A stretch of DNA of 64,000 nt from Geothermobacter ehrlichii. GTDB taxonomy: Bacteria > Desulfobacterota > Desulfuromonadia > Desulfuromonadales > Geothermobacteraceae. A model generated the notes under the pieces. The model saw nothing but the letters and a program-made list of their open reading frames with translations, ran no database searches and had not been told where the DNA came from. Below, piece by piece: positions 38,061-48,621 of this stretch (the stretch's first letter is position 1; every line of letters begins with the position of its first letter). The position numbers and the translations under genes are program-made. The DNA is taken from assembly GCF_008124615.1 (NCBI RefSeq), contig NZ_VNIB01000001.1, forward strand, positions 62,001 to 126,000, written 5' to 3'.

Positions 38061-38282
38061 TCAGTCTTCCCAGTAGATACAGGCCGCGGGACAGGCGTCC
38101 ATGGCCTGTTCGATCTTCTCCTCCGGCGCTCCGGTCGGATTGTAGACCTCTGATTTGTGATCGTGATGGTCGTGTCCGTGTCCTTCCTCTTCGCCTTCCA
38201 TGCGGAAGACTTCCGGGCAGATCTGGGTACAGACTTCGCAACTGATACAGCATTGCTGATCGACGACGGGGGTGCGTGGCAT
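38061..38282 (-). CDS. Single-cluster [4Fe-4S] ferredoxin with histidine-rich insert
   Basis: 73 residues. Cysteines in CCISCEVCTQICPEVF and the C-terminal ACPAACI fit a one-cluster ferredoxin (3 + 1 ligands), with two extra cysteines. Between them lies an acidic, His-rich loop (EGEEEGHGHDHHDHKSE, about residues 29-45). That is not typical of this fold and could bind Ni, Zn or Cu. The ribosome site AAGGAG is clear. It heads a run with the lipoprotein and DedA genes. The redox partner is unknown. Confidence 0.82.
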   Translation of the reverse strand: MPRTPVVDQQCCISCEVCTQICPEVFRMEGEEEGHGHDHHDHKSEVYNPTGAPEEKIEQAMDACPAACIYWED

Positions 38283-38476
38283 GGAGACTCCTTGTTGTCC
38301 GGGTTCTTTAGGTTCTGGTCGTTCTGCCCGGCAGCTCGGGCATCATGACTGGTTGCTTCAGAATCTTAGCATGACCCCTGCCCCCTGCAACAGGGTGGTT
38401 GGCCGGTGATGTGAATTTAACCCTGTTAATTTTCTCAGGTTTTGATAGATTGATGGCGAACGTGGAGCCCTTTTTC

Positions 38477-40018
38477 ATGAATTCATTGTCCATGCGGGAG
38501 CGGATGCGCGACATCTCTGGCAAGTTCAGATGGCAGCCCGGTGTGCGTCAGGAAGTCGCCAGTTTGCTGCTGGCTCTCGTTCTTCCGTCAGTTCTGGCCG
38601 CGACCCTGATGCTGGGCAGTTTTTTTCAGCACCAGCAGCTTCGCCAGCAGCAGAAAAACCTGGTGGCGGTTGCCGATTCGGTCAGCCGCATCCTGTCGGC
38701 GAAGCTGTCTGCCGACAGTCTGGACCGGAATGCGATGGAAGGGACGCTGAAGACCCTTCTGGAGCCCTGGGGTGATATCGCGGTTCTGCGCCACTGGCGG
38801 TACGAAACCGGGAATCGGAAGATTCTCTCTGCCGACCGCAGGGAGTCTTTCGGTTCGGTACTGACCGGCATGGTGCCCGAAAGTCGTCTGCGCTACAACC
38901 CCTGGCCGCTCCGTTTCGGTTTGTCCACGGAGGTGGAGCTGGTTGTCGCCGTCCCTCTTTTGCATGGCGGGGTTCCGGCTCAGCGGTTGCTGCTGACATT
39001 TTCCCTGGCGTCGACAGCGAAAGAACTGGCGGCGCTGCAGCGAACTCTCTTTATTCTGGCCGCCCTCTACGGCCTGGCGGTCATGGGGATTCTCTACCTT
39101 GTTCTGGGCAAGAGAATCGTCAGGCCGCTGCGAGCCCTGCAAACCCGTCTGGTCGATGTGTCGCGAGCCGGCGGGGCACCGCTTCATCTCGACGGGCCAC
39201 GGGAGATTGCGGATTTGGCGCGCAGCTTCAACGACATGATCAAGGCACTGGCGGCAAGCGAGGAACGTCTGCGGGCCAACCTGCAGTCCCTCGAGCGGTC
39301 GAACGCCGAGCTGCGGCAGGCGAGGGAGGAGCTGATTCGCAGCGAAAGGCTCTCCGCCGTGGGGCATCTTGCCGCCGGCATGGCCCATGAAATCGGTAAT
39401 CCACTGGGTGCGGTCATCGGCTATCTCGACGTGCTTTCCTCGGAGCGGTTGCCGGAATCGTCGCACGGGATGGTCGAGGCGGCGCTGAAGGAATGCGCCC
39501 GTATCGATCGTCTGGTCAGGGAACTGCTCGAATTTGCGCGGCCGGAAGCGGACGCGGACCTGCAGTGCCGTCTGTCGGACGTGGTTGGGGAAGCTCTCGA
39601 CTTTCTTGGCAACCAGGGCGCACTCAAGGGGATCGAGCTGTCCGTCGATTGTCGGGATGACACGCCGGTTCGCGGCAGTTTTCACCGGCTGCTGCAGGTG
39701 GCGGTCAACCTGCTGCTGAACGCCCGGGATGCCTGCGAAGATCGCGGACGAATCGAAGTCAGAACCGGCAGGCGGGAAAAAGAGGCCTTTTTCGAAATCC
39801 GGGATTCGGGTTCGGGGATTGATCCCGACCAGCGGAAGCATATTTTCGATCCATTCTTTACCACCAAGCAGCCCGGCCGGGGATGGGGACTCGGACTCAG
39901 CATCTGTCACCGGATTGTCGACCAGTACGGCGGCCGGATCGAAGTCGAATCGGCTGTCGGACAGGGAAGCCGGTTCAGGGTTTTCTTGCCGGCGGCTGCG
40001 GATGAAGGGGTGGAATGA
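38477..40018 (+). CDS. Sensor histidine kinase of a sigma-54 two-component pair
   Basis: 513 residues from ATG 38477 (GTGGAG nine bases upstream; an in-frame ATG at 38453 is possible). TM1 lies near residues 25-48 and TM2 near 187-210, enclosing a periplasmic sensor of about 140 residues. HAMP, a coiled linker, HisKA (AAGMAHEIGNPLGAVIGYLDVL, phospho-His) and HATPase (LLLNARDACED, SGSGIDPD, GRGWGLGL) follow. It overlaps the response regulator start by four bases. A short palindrome TTAAC-CCT-GTTAA at 38417-38429 lies in its leader. The location before the minor-pilin operon suggests control of that operon. Confidence 0.9.
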   Translation: MNSLSMRERMRDISGKFRWQPGVRQEVASLLLALVLPSVLAATLMLGSFFQHQQLRQQQKNLVAVADSVSRILSAKLSADSLDRNAMEGTLKTLLEPWGDIAVLRHWRYETGNRKILSADRRESFGSVLTGMVPESRLRYNPWPLRFGLSTEVELVVAVPLLHGGVPAQRLLLTFSLASTAKELAALQRTLFILAALYGLAVMGILYLVLGKRIVRPLRALQTRLVDVSRAGGAPLHLDGPREIADLARSFNDMIKALAASEERLRANLQSLERSNAELRQAREELIRSERLSAVGHLAAGMAHEIGNPLGAVIGYLDVLSSERLPESSHGMVEAALKECARIDRLVRELLEFARPEADADLQCRLSDVVGEALDFLGNQGALKGIELSVDCRDDTPVRGSFHRLLQVAVNLLLNARDACEDRGRIEVRTGRREKEAFFEIRDSGSGIDPDQRKHIFDPFFTTKQPGRGWGLGLSICHRIVDQYGGRIEVESAVGQGSRFRVFLPAAADEGVE

Positions 40019-41376
40019 TGCGCGTGTTGGTGGTTGATGATGATTCGGGCATGCGCCAGATGCTGCGGCTCATGCTTGAAAAGAACGGCTATGAAGTCGA
40101 AGAAGCCGGTGACGGGCGCGAGGCGATCGCGCTGCTGGCCCAAAGGCGTTGCCCGCTTGTTCTCTGCGATGTGCGCATGCCGGATGTCGATGGCCTGGCG
40201 TTTCTCGATCTTCTCGAACAGGAAGAAGTGAGCGCCACCGTCATCATGATGAGCGCCTACGGCAGCATCGAGACGGCTATCGAGTGCCTCAAGCGCGGCG
40301 CCTACGATTACATTTCCAAACCGTTCAAGACCGACGAGGTCGTTCTCACCCTGAAGAAGGCCGAAGAACGGCTGCGCCTGCTGCGTGAAAACGCGCTGCT
40401 CAGGGCACAGATTTCGGCACCCAGGCTGCCCGACATCATCTACAGAAGCCGGACAATGGCCGAACTGATGGATCTGGTGCGCAGGGCCGCCGCCAGCGAC
40501 AGTCCGGTACTGGTGACCGGAGAGACCGGGACCGGCAAGGAGCTCGTGGCCCGCGCTCTTCATGATGCCGGCCCCCGGCGCGAGGGTCCTTTCGTGCCGG
40601 TCAACTGCAGCGCCATCGCTTCGGGACTGCTCGAAAGCGAGCTGTTCGGCCATGCCAGGGGAGCCTTCACCGGTGCCGACCGTGCCCGGGACGGTCTTTT
40701 TCTTGCGGCGGATGGAGGAACGCTCTTTCTCGACGAGATCGGGGAATTGCCTCTCGAGCTCCAGCCCAAGCTTCTGCGTGTTCTGCAGGAAAAAGAGGTA
40801 CGACGGGTGGGGGATGCAAAGGCCCGGCCGGTGAACGTCAGGGTTGTCGCCGCCACGGCCAGGAATCTGTGGAAGGAAGTCGAGGCCGGGCGTTTTCGCG
40901 ACGATCTCTATTTCCGGCTGGCGGTGGTCGAGCTGGCGATTCCACCACTACGGGAGCGGCCCGATGATATTCCGGTTTTGGCCCGATTCTTTCTCGAACG
41001 GCATGCCGCCAGGGAAGGCAGGCCGACGCCGGAGCTGACCGGGGACGCGATGGCCCTGCTGCAGAGCTACTCCTGGCCGGGCAATGTCAGGGAACTGGAG
41101 AATTTCATGGCCAGGATCCTGATTTTCTGCCGGGGAAGCAGGATCGGCAGGGACGACATGCCCTGGGATCTGCGGCGCAGCGATCGTTCCCGCGAGAACG
41201 ACTTTTCGCTGAAGAAGGCGACGGAAAGGCTCGAAAAGGAGTACATTCGCAAGGCACTGGCCGCGACCGGCGGCAACCGGACGAAAGCGGCCAGGTTGCT
41301 TGAAATCAGCCTGCGGGCGCTGATGTACAAGATCAAGGATCATGGTCTGGGGGGGGATGAAAAGAATGCATCCTGA
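40015..41376 (+). CDS. NtrC-family sigma-54 response regulator
   Basis: 453 residues: receiver (phospho-Asp in LVLCDVRMPDVDG), AAA+ domain with Walker A GETGTGKE, an intact GAFTGA loop that contacts sigma-54, Walker B GGTLFLDEIGELP, and a C-terminal FIS-type helix-turn-helix (NRTKAARLLEISLRALMYKIKDHG). It must activate RpoN promoters. A -24/-12 element stands 90 bases downstream of its stop, right before the minor-pilin genes. A 15-bp palindrome that could be its binding site begins three bases past its stop codon. It is distinct from PilR (58642). Confidence 0.93.
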   Translation: MMRVLVVDDDSGMRQMLRLMLEKNGYEVEEAGDGREAIALLAQRRCPLVLCDVRMPDVDGLAFLDLLEQEEVSATVIMMSAYGSIETAIECLKRGAYDYISKPFKTDEVVLTLKKAEERLRLLRENALLRAQISAPRLPDIIYRSRTMAELMDLVRRAAASDSPVLVTGETGTGKELVARALHDAGPRREGPFVPVNCSAIASGLLESELFGHARGAFTGADRARDGLFLAADGGTLFLDEIGELPLELQPKLLRVLQEKEVRRVGDAKARPVNVRVVAATARNLWKEVEAGRFRDDLYFRLAVVELAIPPLRERPDDIPVLARFFLERHAAREGRPTPELTGDAMALLQSYSWPGNVRELENFMARILIFCRGSRIGRDDMPWDLRRSDRSRENDFSLKKATERLEKEYIRKALAATGGNRTKAARLLEISLRALMYKIKDHGLGGDEKNAS

Positions 41377-41378
41377 TC

Positions 41379-41393
41379 GTGCAATATTTGCAC
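41379..41393. promoter_or_regulatory. 15-bp palindrome, candidate upstream activator site
   Basis: GTGCAA-TAT-TTGCAC is a perfect inverted repeat about 100 bases upstream of the predicted sigma-54 start, a normal enhancer distance. A related partial repeat (GTGCATTGCAT) follows at about 41414-41424. Confidence 0.55.
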
Positions 41394-41466
41394 GTGCGAT
41401 GAAGCTGTGGATGTGCATTGCATGGGCCCGATGGCCCGAGAGGCCGGAATGACGCTGATCCCGCGG

Positions 41467-41483
41467 TTGGTTCGGGTTTTGCA
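41467..41483 (+). promoter_or_regulatory. Sigma-54 (-24/-12) promoter of the minor-pilin operon
   Basis: TTGGTTCGGGTTTTGCA has GG (41469-41470) and GC (41481-41482) exactly ten bases apart. It matches the consensus TTGGCACG-N4-TTGCA at all but two fixed positions. Transcription would start near 41494, about 47 bases before the first pilin start codon. Confidence 0.7.
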
Positions 41484-41540
41484 AAATGACAGGTTGCCGG
41501 ATGACTTTGGCTCATGGAGATCGAGACGAGAGACGACGAA

Positions 41541-41963
41541 ATGAAGAAGATGACTGGCACGCAAGAGGCGCGGCGAAGACCGGCCGGAGGAGATCGGGGT
41601 TTTACCCTGATCGAACTCATGGTGGCCATGGTGATCTTTCTGATCGTATCCATGGGAGCCTTGCCGCTGATGATTTCGAACATGCATCTCAATCAGCGCA
41701 ACGCCATGCGCAACGTGGCCATCGAGGTGGCCGGCAGGTGGGTCGAATGGCTGCACAGCCAGAAGTGGCGCCCCACGGATACGGCCGACCTGAACGTTCC
41801 CGACGTGGCGGCGACGGCGGATACCATCGATCCCCGGTTTTCTTATGCCATTAATTGCAATGAAGTCGTCAATGACAGGCGGTATGACTGCCGGGTTACT
41901 GTAACCTGGAACTACAGAGGACAGGCCTACAGCTATGCGGTTGATACCATTGTTGTCGAATGA
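41541..41963 (+). CDS. Type IV minor prepilin, PilV-like
   Basis: 140 residues. The prepilin leader ends at DRG|FTLIELMVAMVIFLIVSMGALPLM, with Glu at mature position 5 and the hydrophobic N-terminal helix. The product is processed by prepilin peptidase and would join the pilus tip complex. GAGAGA lies ahead of ATG 41541; an upstream ATG at 41514 would lengthen the leader. The next gene starts 29 bases before its stop, showing tight packing. The PilV label rests on position and size. Confidence 0.82.
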   Translation: MKKMTGTQEARRRPAGGDRGFTLIELMVAMVIFLIVSMGALPLMISNMHLNQRNAMRNVAIEVAGRWVEWLHSQKWRPTDTADLNVPDVAATADTIDPRFSYAINCNEVVNDRRYDCRVTVTWNYRGQAYSYAVDTIVVE

Positions 41964-42990
41964 ATCCCCGTCCGTGAAGTGGACGCGGCCTGAGAGCTCG
42001 CAGGCGGGATTCAGCCTGATCGAGGTGATGATCGCCCTGTGCATCATGGGCATTCTGGCCGCTTTCATGTTTCCCGCCTTCTGGGAGTTTCAGAAGCAGG
42101 GGTTGCGGGAAATCTGCAAGAACGACCTCTACGACCGGGCCGAACGGCTGAAGATCTTTGTTGGCGACGAAATCAAGATGGCCGGTTTTCTGGTCGGACG
42201 CAATTTTTCCACCGATCTCAGTATTGGCGGCAACACCTACCCGACCTCGATTGTCGTGACCGACAACGACAATGCCGACGACGAGATCTCCTTCATCAAG
42301 GGAGAGGAGAGTTTTCCGCCGATCTTCGTGCTCGACACGCTGGCCGGGCCGCCGGTCCAGGTTCGCACCTGCGTCGCCCAGGATTCGCTGGCCGGCCTGA
42401 GTTCGAATGACAAGAGGGCACGGCTGGGGCTGGAGGGCGGTACGGTCCACGACCGGATCGCCTTTGCCAACCAGAAGCGGATCTACCAGATTTTCGACGA
42501 CGTCAACGACGGTGTCAGTTTCGGGGCCGTGGTGACGGCCGGCAATGCTCCCTGCAACAAGACGTTCGACACACAGCTCGTCACCATCAGCCTGACAACC
42601 TCCCTGATCGACGATGTGCCGGAAGGGACCGAAATCTTTCCGGTGCGGGTGCGCAGGTTCCATATCGTGAAATCGGGGAGCGAAAGCCAGTTGCGTTACA
42701 GTGATCTCGACCAGGACGAGATCATCGATCGTCAGGTCGACGGCCTGCAGCTGCAGTATCTGGTCGACGGCAACTGGGTCGATGCCCCGGGCGCGACCGA
42801 GGACATCCGTGCCGTGCGGTTCTATCTGCTGGTGCGGGCGCTGGCCCCCGACCAGGGGTTGATCAACACCGTCGACTATTCCTCACAGATGGGTAACGCT
42901 GTGTCCAATACCTATGGACCTTACAACGATGCATTCCGGCGGATCGTCGTCGTCGGTGAAGTCGAGGTGAAGAACTATGTTACGCGATGA
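41935..42990 (+). CDS. Type IV minor prepilin, PilW-like
   Basis: 351 residues. After a 24-residue leader the cleavage motif SQAG|FSLIEVMIALCIMGILAAFMFP is clear. A large C-terminal domain follows with acidic turns such as SDLDQDEIIDRQVDG, suggestive of Ca binding. PilW proteins in other bacteria sit in the minor-pilin tip complex with PilX and PilY1. The start overlaps the upstream gene and is not certain; it may begin at a downstream TTG or GTG codon. Its stop overlaps the PilX-like gene by 14 bases. Confidence 0.82.
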   Translation: MRLIPLLSNESPSVKWTRPESSQAGFSLIEVMIALCIMGILAAFMFPAFWEFQKQGLREICKNDLYDRAERLKIFVGDEIKMAGFLVGRNFSTDLSIGGNTYPTSIVVTDNDNADDEISFIKGEESFPPIFVLDTLAGPPVQVRTCVAQDSLAGLSSNDKRARLGLEGGTVHDRIAFANQKRIYQIFDDVNDGVSFGAVVTAGNAPCNKTFDTQLVTISLTTSLIDDVPEGTEIFPVRVRRFHIVKSGSESQLRYSDLDQDEIIDRQVDGLQLQYLVDGNWVDAPGATEDIRAVRFYLLVRALAPDQGLINTVDYSSQMGNAVSNTYGPYNDAFRRIVVVGEVEVKNYVTR

Positions 42991-43588
42991 CAGGGGAATC
43001 GCCCTGGTGACCGTGATCATGATGACAGCCTGCATCATGGCCATCGTCACCCTGGTCGCCTACAAGGTGCTGAGGTCGACGACCGACAGTGTCGCCGTCA
43101 AGAGCAAGGCGCAGACTTATCATAATGCCAACGCCGGGCTCGAAAATGCCCGGCTGATACTGAACGACCAGTACAAGTCCAGCGAATTCTGGCACTATTT
43201 TCTCGACCCGGACAGCGATCCGAACTACAGCGGACCGGCAACCGACCCGGACCAGAACAAGAACCTCTTTCTTCGGGCCACCGGCCTGGTTCCGGCCAAC
43301 TTCGGCAACGATCCCGATCTGAGCATCGACGTGTTCGTCAAGGACAACGACGACGGGGACGGGACCAACGCCGTCGATACCGACCAGCTGATTCTGGTCA
43401 ATGTCAGGGCGCAGCGGACCGACGGTGCCGTGACCATGATCGAAAGCCGCCTGCTCTTCGACGACAGCGAGGATTCCTACAGCCAGGCGGGCGGCGGTCC
43501 TGGGAAGGAACACTACCGCAACGTCAGTGGTATCGGCGACGCGGCAAATCTGGGTACGAGCACCGAATCGTTCAAGCTGGGCGATTGA
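42977..43588 (+). CDS. PilX-like minor pilin assembly protein
   Basis: 203 residues. The N-terminus (DDRGIALVTVIMMTACIMAIVTLVAYKVL) is PilX-like: Gly before the mature end, but no Glu5, as in many PilX proteins. The C-terminal domain has an acidic loop (KDNDDGDGTNAVDTDQ) that may bind Ca. It overlaps the PilW-like gene and precedes PilY1 by 18 bases, the order seen in other minor-pilin operons. Confidence 0.82.
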   Translation: MLRDDRGIALVTVIMMTACIMAIVTLVAYKVLRSTTDSVAVKSKAQTYHNANAGLENARLILNDQYKSSEFWHYFLDPDSDPNYSGPATDPDQNKNLFLRATGLVPANFGNDPDLSIDVFVKDNDDGDGTNAVDTDQLILVNVRAQRTDGAVTMIESRLLFDDSEDSYSQAGGGPGKEHYRNVSGIGDAANLGTSTESFKLGD

Positions 43589-43606
43589 GAAGCAGGGGAG
43601 GTCGAT

Positions 43607-46600
43607 ATGAAAGGGATCGGTAAATTTCTGGCTCTGATCGTGGTCATCCTGGCCATGGCGGCATCACCGGCCCGGGCGGCCAAGATGAGTTTTCCGGCCG
43701 GATCGCTCATTGTGCCCATGGACCCCTGTTGGCAGCCGAACAACGACCCCAATCTCAACGCTGTCTTCCGGTCGACGGGCTGTGACGCGGACCTGAACGA
43801 CAATGGACTGTACCAGGCCTACGGCATGATCTACGAGATTCTGCGCAGCGGCGCCAAGGTGGCCTGGGTGGTGCGTCCCGACAAGGTGACGCCGGACGAC
43901 GTCGACTTCACCATCGCCGGCCAGCCCGACCTGACGACCGGCGACATCATTCCGCCGGTGAAGAAGGTGGACCGGACCAAGACCGACCCGGCCAACTGGC
44001 CGGATATCGATCCGCCCGCGCGAACCCTCAGCTGGACGGACAACGCCGGCACCAGCGTCACCGAGAATTTCGACGCCCATGTCATCGATTACCGGGGCGG
44101 TCCCTTCGTCATCCACAAGAAGTTTCTTACCACCGAAGTGTTGCAGATCGTCAACGCCTTCGCCGACGTCAAGGTGCATTCGGCCAATGTCAGCTTCTCG
44201 GCCCCGATCGACAAGGTGCTCGACAAGGTGCCGCCCAAGCTCGCCATTCTCGGTTCCGGCAAGGTCGATATTCTGCGTTCCTACCTGCAGGCGGCCGGCC
44301 TGCTCGGTCTCGAAACGCTGGTCTTCAACGAGGTGACGGTACCCGAAATCATCGAGGACGTTCTGACCACTCCCGATGCGGACGGCAACACTTACAGCCT
44401 CTTCTGGGCGCCGCACTGGGTCATCATGGACGAGATCAACGGCCCGGTCACCCTCTCGGACGGTACGGTTCTGACGGCCGATGAGGCGCGAGTTCAGGTG
44501 CTGCAGAAGCTGCGGGCCTTCATGGAGGCGGGCAACTCGGCCTTTCTTGAGTGTGCCTCCATCGAGAGTATCGAAGGCTCCGAGGACATGGAAAAATCGG
44601 GCGGTGGCGTCGACGATGCCTCCATCGACGCCCAGGGTGGCTGGGTGACCGACAAGGCCAAGCCAGGTCCGCGTCTCTACACCGACGGCGGACTGATGGA
44701 CCCCGACCAGATCATCTACGACAAGCCGTCCGGCTTTTTGACCCAGTGCGCGGGCTGGATCTACACGCCCCAGGGCGGTCATGTCCACAATTTCAAGCCG
44801 CACGCCAACGTCGGCGGGCTCTACAACAACACGGTCGAGCGTTTTGCCCACGATCCGGACGGCGCCGGAGGGCAGGGGTACGACTACTACGTTGGCGGCC
44901 GGATCAACGGCAGCCCGTCCCAGGGGTACGTCACCTACCTGGCCGGTCACCGCTATCTGGAATGCAACAACACCTGGACGCCGCCGGGCGGGACCACGAC
45001 GACCGTGGCGACGGCACCGACCAAGCGCATCTTCGACCTGGTCATCGACGAGCCTCTCGATCCGGCGGACCAGGTGGTGCTCAGTTTCTACTATTCCGGG
45101 TCGCCGACGGCGATCGACGTCACCATGAGTCCCGACGGTTCTCTCAACTTCGCCGACGAGGACGGGGTCCTGCTTTCCGACCTGGACCAGTGGGTTTCCA
45201 GCCAGACGGCCGGCAAGACCCATCTCGAAGGCATCGCCCTCAGCAACCTGTCGCCGCTGGAGCAGACCATCGAAAAGGTGGTGGTCACCTGGCCCTCTTC
45301 GGGGGTGGCGTCCTCCTGCACTCCCTCGGGCACCTACAGCGCGGTGCTGAAATCGGAATCGAAACAGAAAGACAAGACCCTGTGCGTCAATACCCCGCCG
45401 GGCACGGTGTGCGACCCGGGGCCCCCCCTCCACCTGAAGGATTATCACAAGGACAAGAAGTGGGACAAAACACCGCCTCAGCTGGAGGTGACGGTCACCG
45501 AGAACACAGATGTCTTCCAGTTCGGTTTTCGTGTCAACGGTTCCGTTACGCCGCTTTCGTTCGAGCTCGATCTGAGCGCGGAATTCAAGCCGGCGGCGAC
45601 CGGCAACTATGACATCAAGCGGTCCGACACCATCGACCTGAAGGACGCCTCGGGGCAGGCCATTCTCTATGTCAAGCTCGACAAGGTTTCCTACAAGTTC
45701 AATTCGGACGGCAGCTTTGACAAGGTGGTCATCAAATTCAAGGAGATCTCCCGCGCCAACGGCTACACGGGGGATGTCGATCTTGACGACATGGTGGTGG
45801 ACTGGAGCTGCGTGAATGTCGTGGCGGTGCCGGGCTACACGCTCTACGAGAACGGCACGGCGGTGGCATCCGGTGAAAACGGTGCCGCCGACACCGGCAT
45901 CAACCTGACTTTGGGCGCGGTGTCCACCGGTTCCGGCAGCACGGATCCGGCGACGTCGCCCACCATCGATCCGTCCTACATCTCCTACTGCGATATCAAG
46001 AAGAACAACACCTGCGGTACGCGTTTCGTGCTGAACACGGTGCTGGGTCTGCAGTTCACGGTCATCACCAGCACCTACGTGCAGTCGTCGCCGATCATCG
46101 ACGGTTCCCTGGCCTTCCAGGGGTCCTACGAGTTCCCGACCTACCGGGGGCATTTCCAGGCGATTGACATAAGCAGCAACTGGGATGCCGCCTCGGCCAT
46201 AGTCTGGGACGCGGCCGAGGTCATGCCGCCGGCGGGCACCGGAAACCCGGCGACGATCAGTTCCTCGCCGGCCAGCCGCTACATCTTCACCAACAACGGC
46301 ACGACGAAAGTGGGCTTTGACATCAACGCCGCGACCAAGACCACCGATTACCTGCACCTGCAGATGGGGCTGGCGACGATCGAGGAAACCCAGGCCTGGA
46401 TCAACACGGTGCGCGGTCGGGACAAGGCGACGCCGTTACTGGTGGCCGGTGAAGGCGAGCGGCCGAACCGGCTCTGGGGCATCCGGACCTCGACGCCGGC
46501 CATTGTCGGTTCCTCGTCGCTGATCCAGGACGAGCATCGTGACCGCATTGCCTATGTCGGCGGCGACGACGGCATGCTGCACGCCTTCTACGCCGGCTCC

Positions 46601-47883
46601 TACGATTCCACTACCGGCAAGTACACCGCCGGTACCGGCAAGGAGATCTGGGCCTACATCCCCTCGACCCTGCTGCCTTTCCTGCAGCAGCAGGACTATG
46701 TCGATCCCAACAAGGAGCCGGTGGTGTCCGTTTCCGGTTCGCCGGCGGTGCGGGATGTCCTGATGCCGATCAAGGATGCCAACGGCAATGTCGTCGGCAC
46801 CGAGTACCGGACCATCCTGATCGCCACCGCCACTGTGGCGAAGGAGAACCGTGGACTGATCTTTGCCCTCGATGTCACCGATCCCTACACTCCCAAGGTG
46901 CTCTGGGAGACCGATCTCTCCCCGTACAATGTCGGCGATGCCAAGGGAGTGGCTCTGGGCAAGGTGCGCCTGGGTGACAGTATCGGCAACTGGGTTTTCC
47001 TGACCGCCAATTACCATCAGCCCCTCGATGCCAACGGCAACGTCGACACCAACAACGGTTCCTACGGCATCAACCTGCTGGCGCTCGACGTCTTTACCGG
47101 CCAGTTTATCTGGCAGTGGCACGACAACTATCCCGTCAACGGCAACGTTTCGGCCACGCCGGCGCCGCCGAGCCTGCTCGATTACGACAACAACGGCGTG
47201 GTCGACTACATCGTTTTCGGCGACCTGGCCGGTCGGCTGTGGCAGATTCCTTCCCGGGGACCCGAGAAGTACCAGGAATACGACCCGGATACCCAGAGCA
47301 TGGTCTGGAAGACCAAGTCCATTTCGCCCGCCTATGCAATCACGGATGCCAACGGCACTCTTCTTGGTGTGCCCATCGGCGCGCCGGTGGCTCTCTACGG
47401 CAAGACCGCCATTTTCGGTACCGGCGGTACCGATTTCGCGCCGGACAACATGCAGTACGGCCTCTATGCCGTCAAGCTGCACGATCCGCCGGGAGGCAGC
47501 CTGCTGTGGAAGGCGGAGAGCATCGACGCCGTCGGCACCGGCAACTTCCTGGCCATGGGTGAAAAGATCTGGGGCGCGCCTACCATCGATGGCCAGGGCC
47601 GGATCTACATTGCCACCGGCAAGGGCTACAGAGAGCAGGACCAGGATGCGGCCAGCACCATCGACAAAAACACCCAGAGTACGGGGCGGGTGATGGTGCT
47701 CAGCTCCAAGGGCAAGCTTCTCGGTTCGGTGACCACGGAAAGCGCGGCCGTCGGTTCGGTCGAGATCGTCGAGGGCGGAGCCGTGGCCACCGACTTCTCG
47801 GGCAACATGCTGCGTCTGGGCAATCCCACGGCCGTTGGTGACTACAAGGGGATTCGCGTCAAGGTCTTTTCCTGGAGGTTGCG

Positions 47884-47887
<4 letters not shown>
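43607..47887 (+). CDS. pilY1: PilY1-type pilus tip adhesin
   Basis: 1426 residues with a signal peptide (1-24). The C-terminal 450 residues form the PilY1 beta-propeller (GIRTSTPAIVGSS, RIAYVGGDDGMLHAFYAG, GTEYRTILIATATVAKENRGLIFALDV). It includes the calcium loop DYDNNGVVDYIVFGD starting at D1192. The N-terminal 900 residues do not look like the von Willebrand A domain of Pseudomonas PilY1; they include an FLECASIESIEG segment and repeated beta-rich parts. It would cap the pilus and act in adhesion or retraction control. RBS AGGGGAGG precedes the ATG. Confidence 0.9.
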
Positions 47888-48543
<656 letters not shown>

Positions 48544-48562
48544 CGCATCTTCTGCAGTGAAT

Positions 48563-48595
48563 GAACCCGGCTGTTTCGGCAGTCGGGTTTTTTCT
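48563..48595 (+). terminator. Terminator of the minor-pilin operon
   Basis: AACCCGGCTG pairs with CAGTCGGGTT (one G-T pair) around TTTCGG and is followed by TTTTTCTTTT. Confidence 0.8.
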
Positions 48596-48621
48596 TTTCC
48601 TCACTGGAAAATCCTGTCACT

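Noticed and set aside
41411-41426. TGGATGTGCATTGCA as an alternative -24/-12 element
   Set aside because: GG and GC are nine bases apart; the site at 41467 has the exact spacing and a better match.
43664-46357. An 897-codon minus-strand frame opposite PilY1
   Set aside because: Arg/Val/Gly-rich shadow coding with no recognisable motif; the plus-strand PilY1 is strongly supported.
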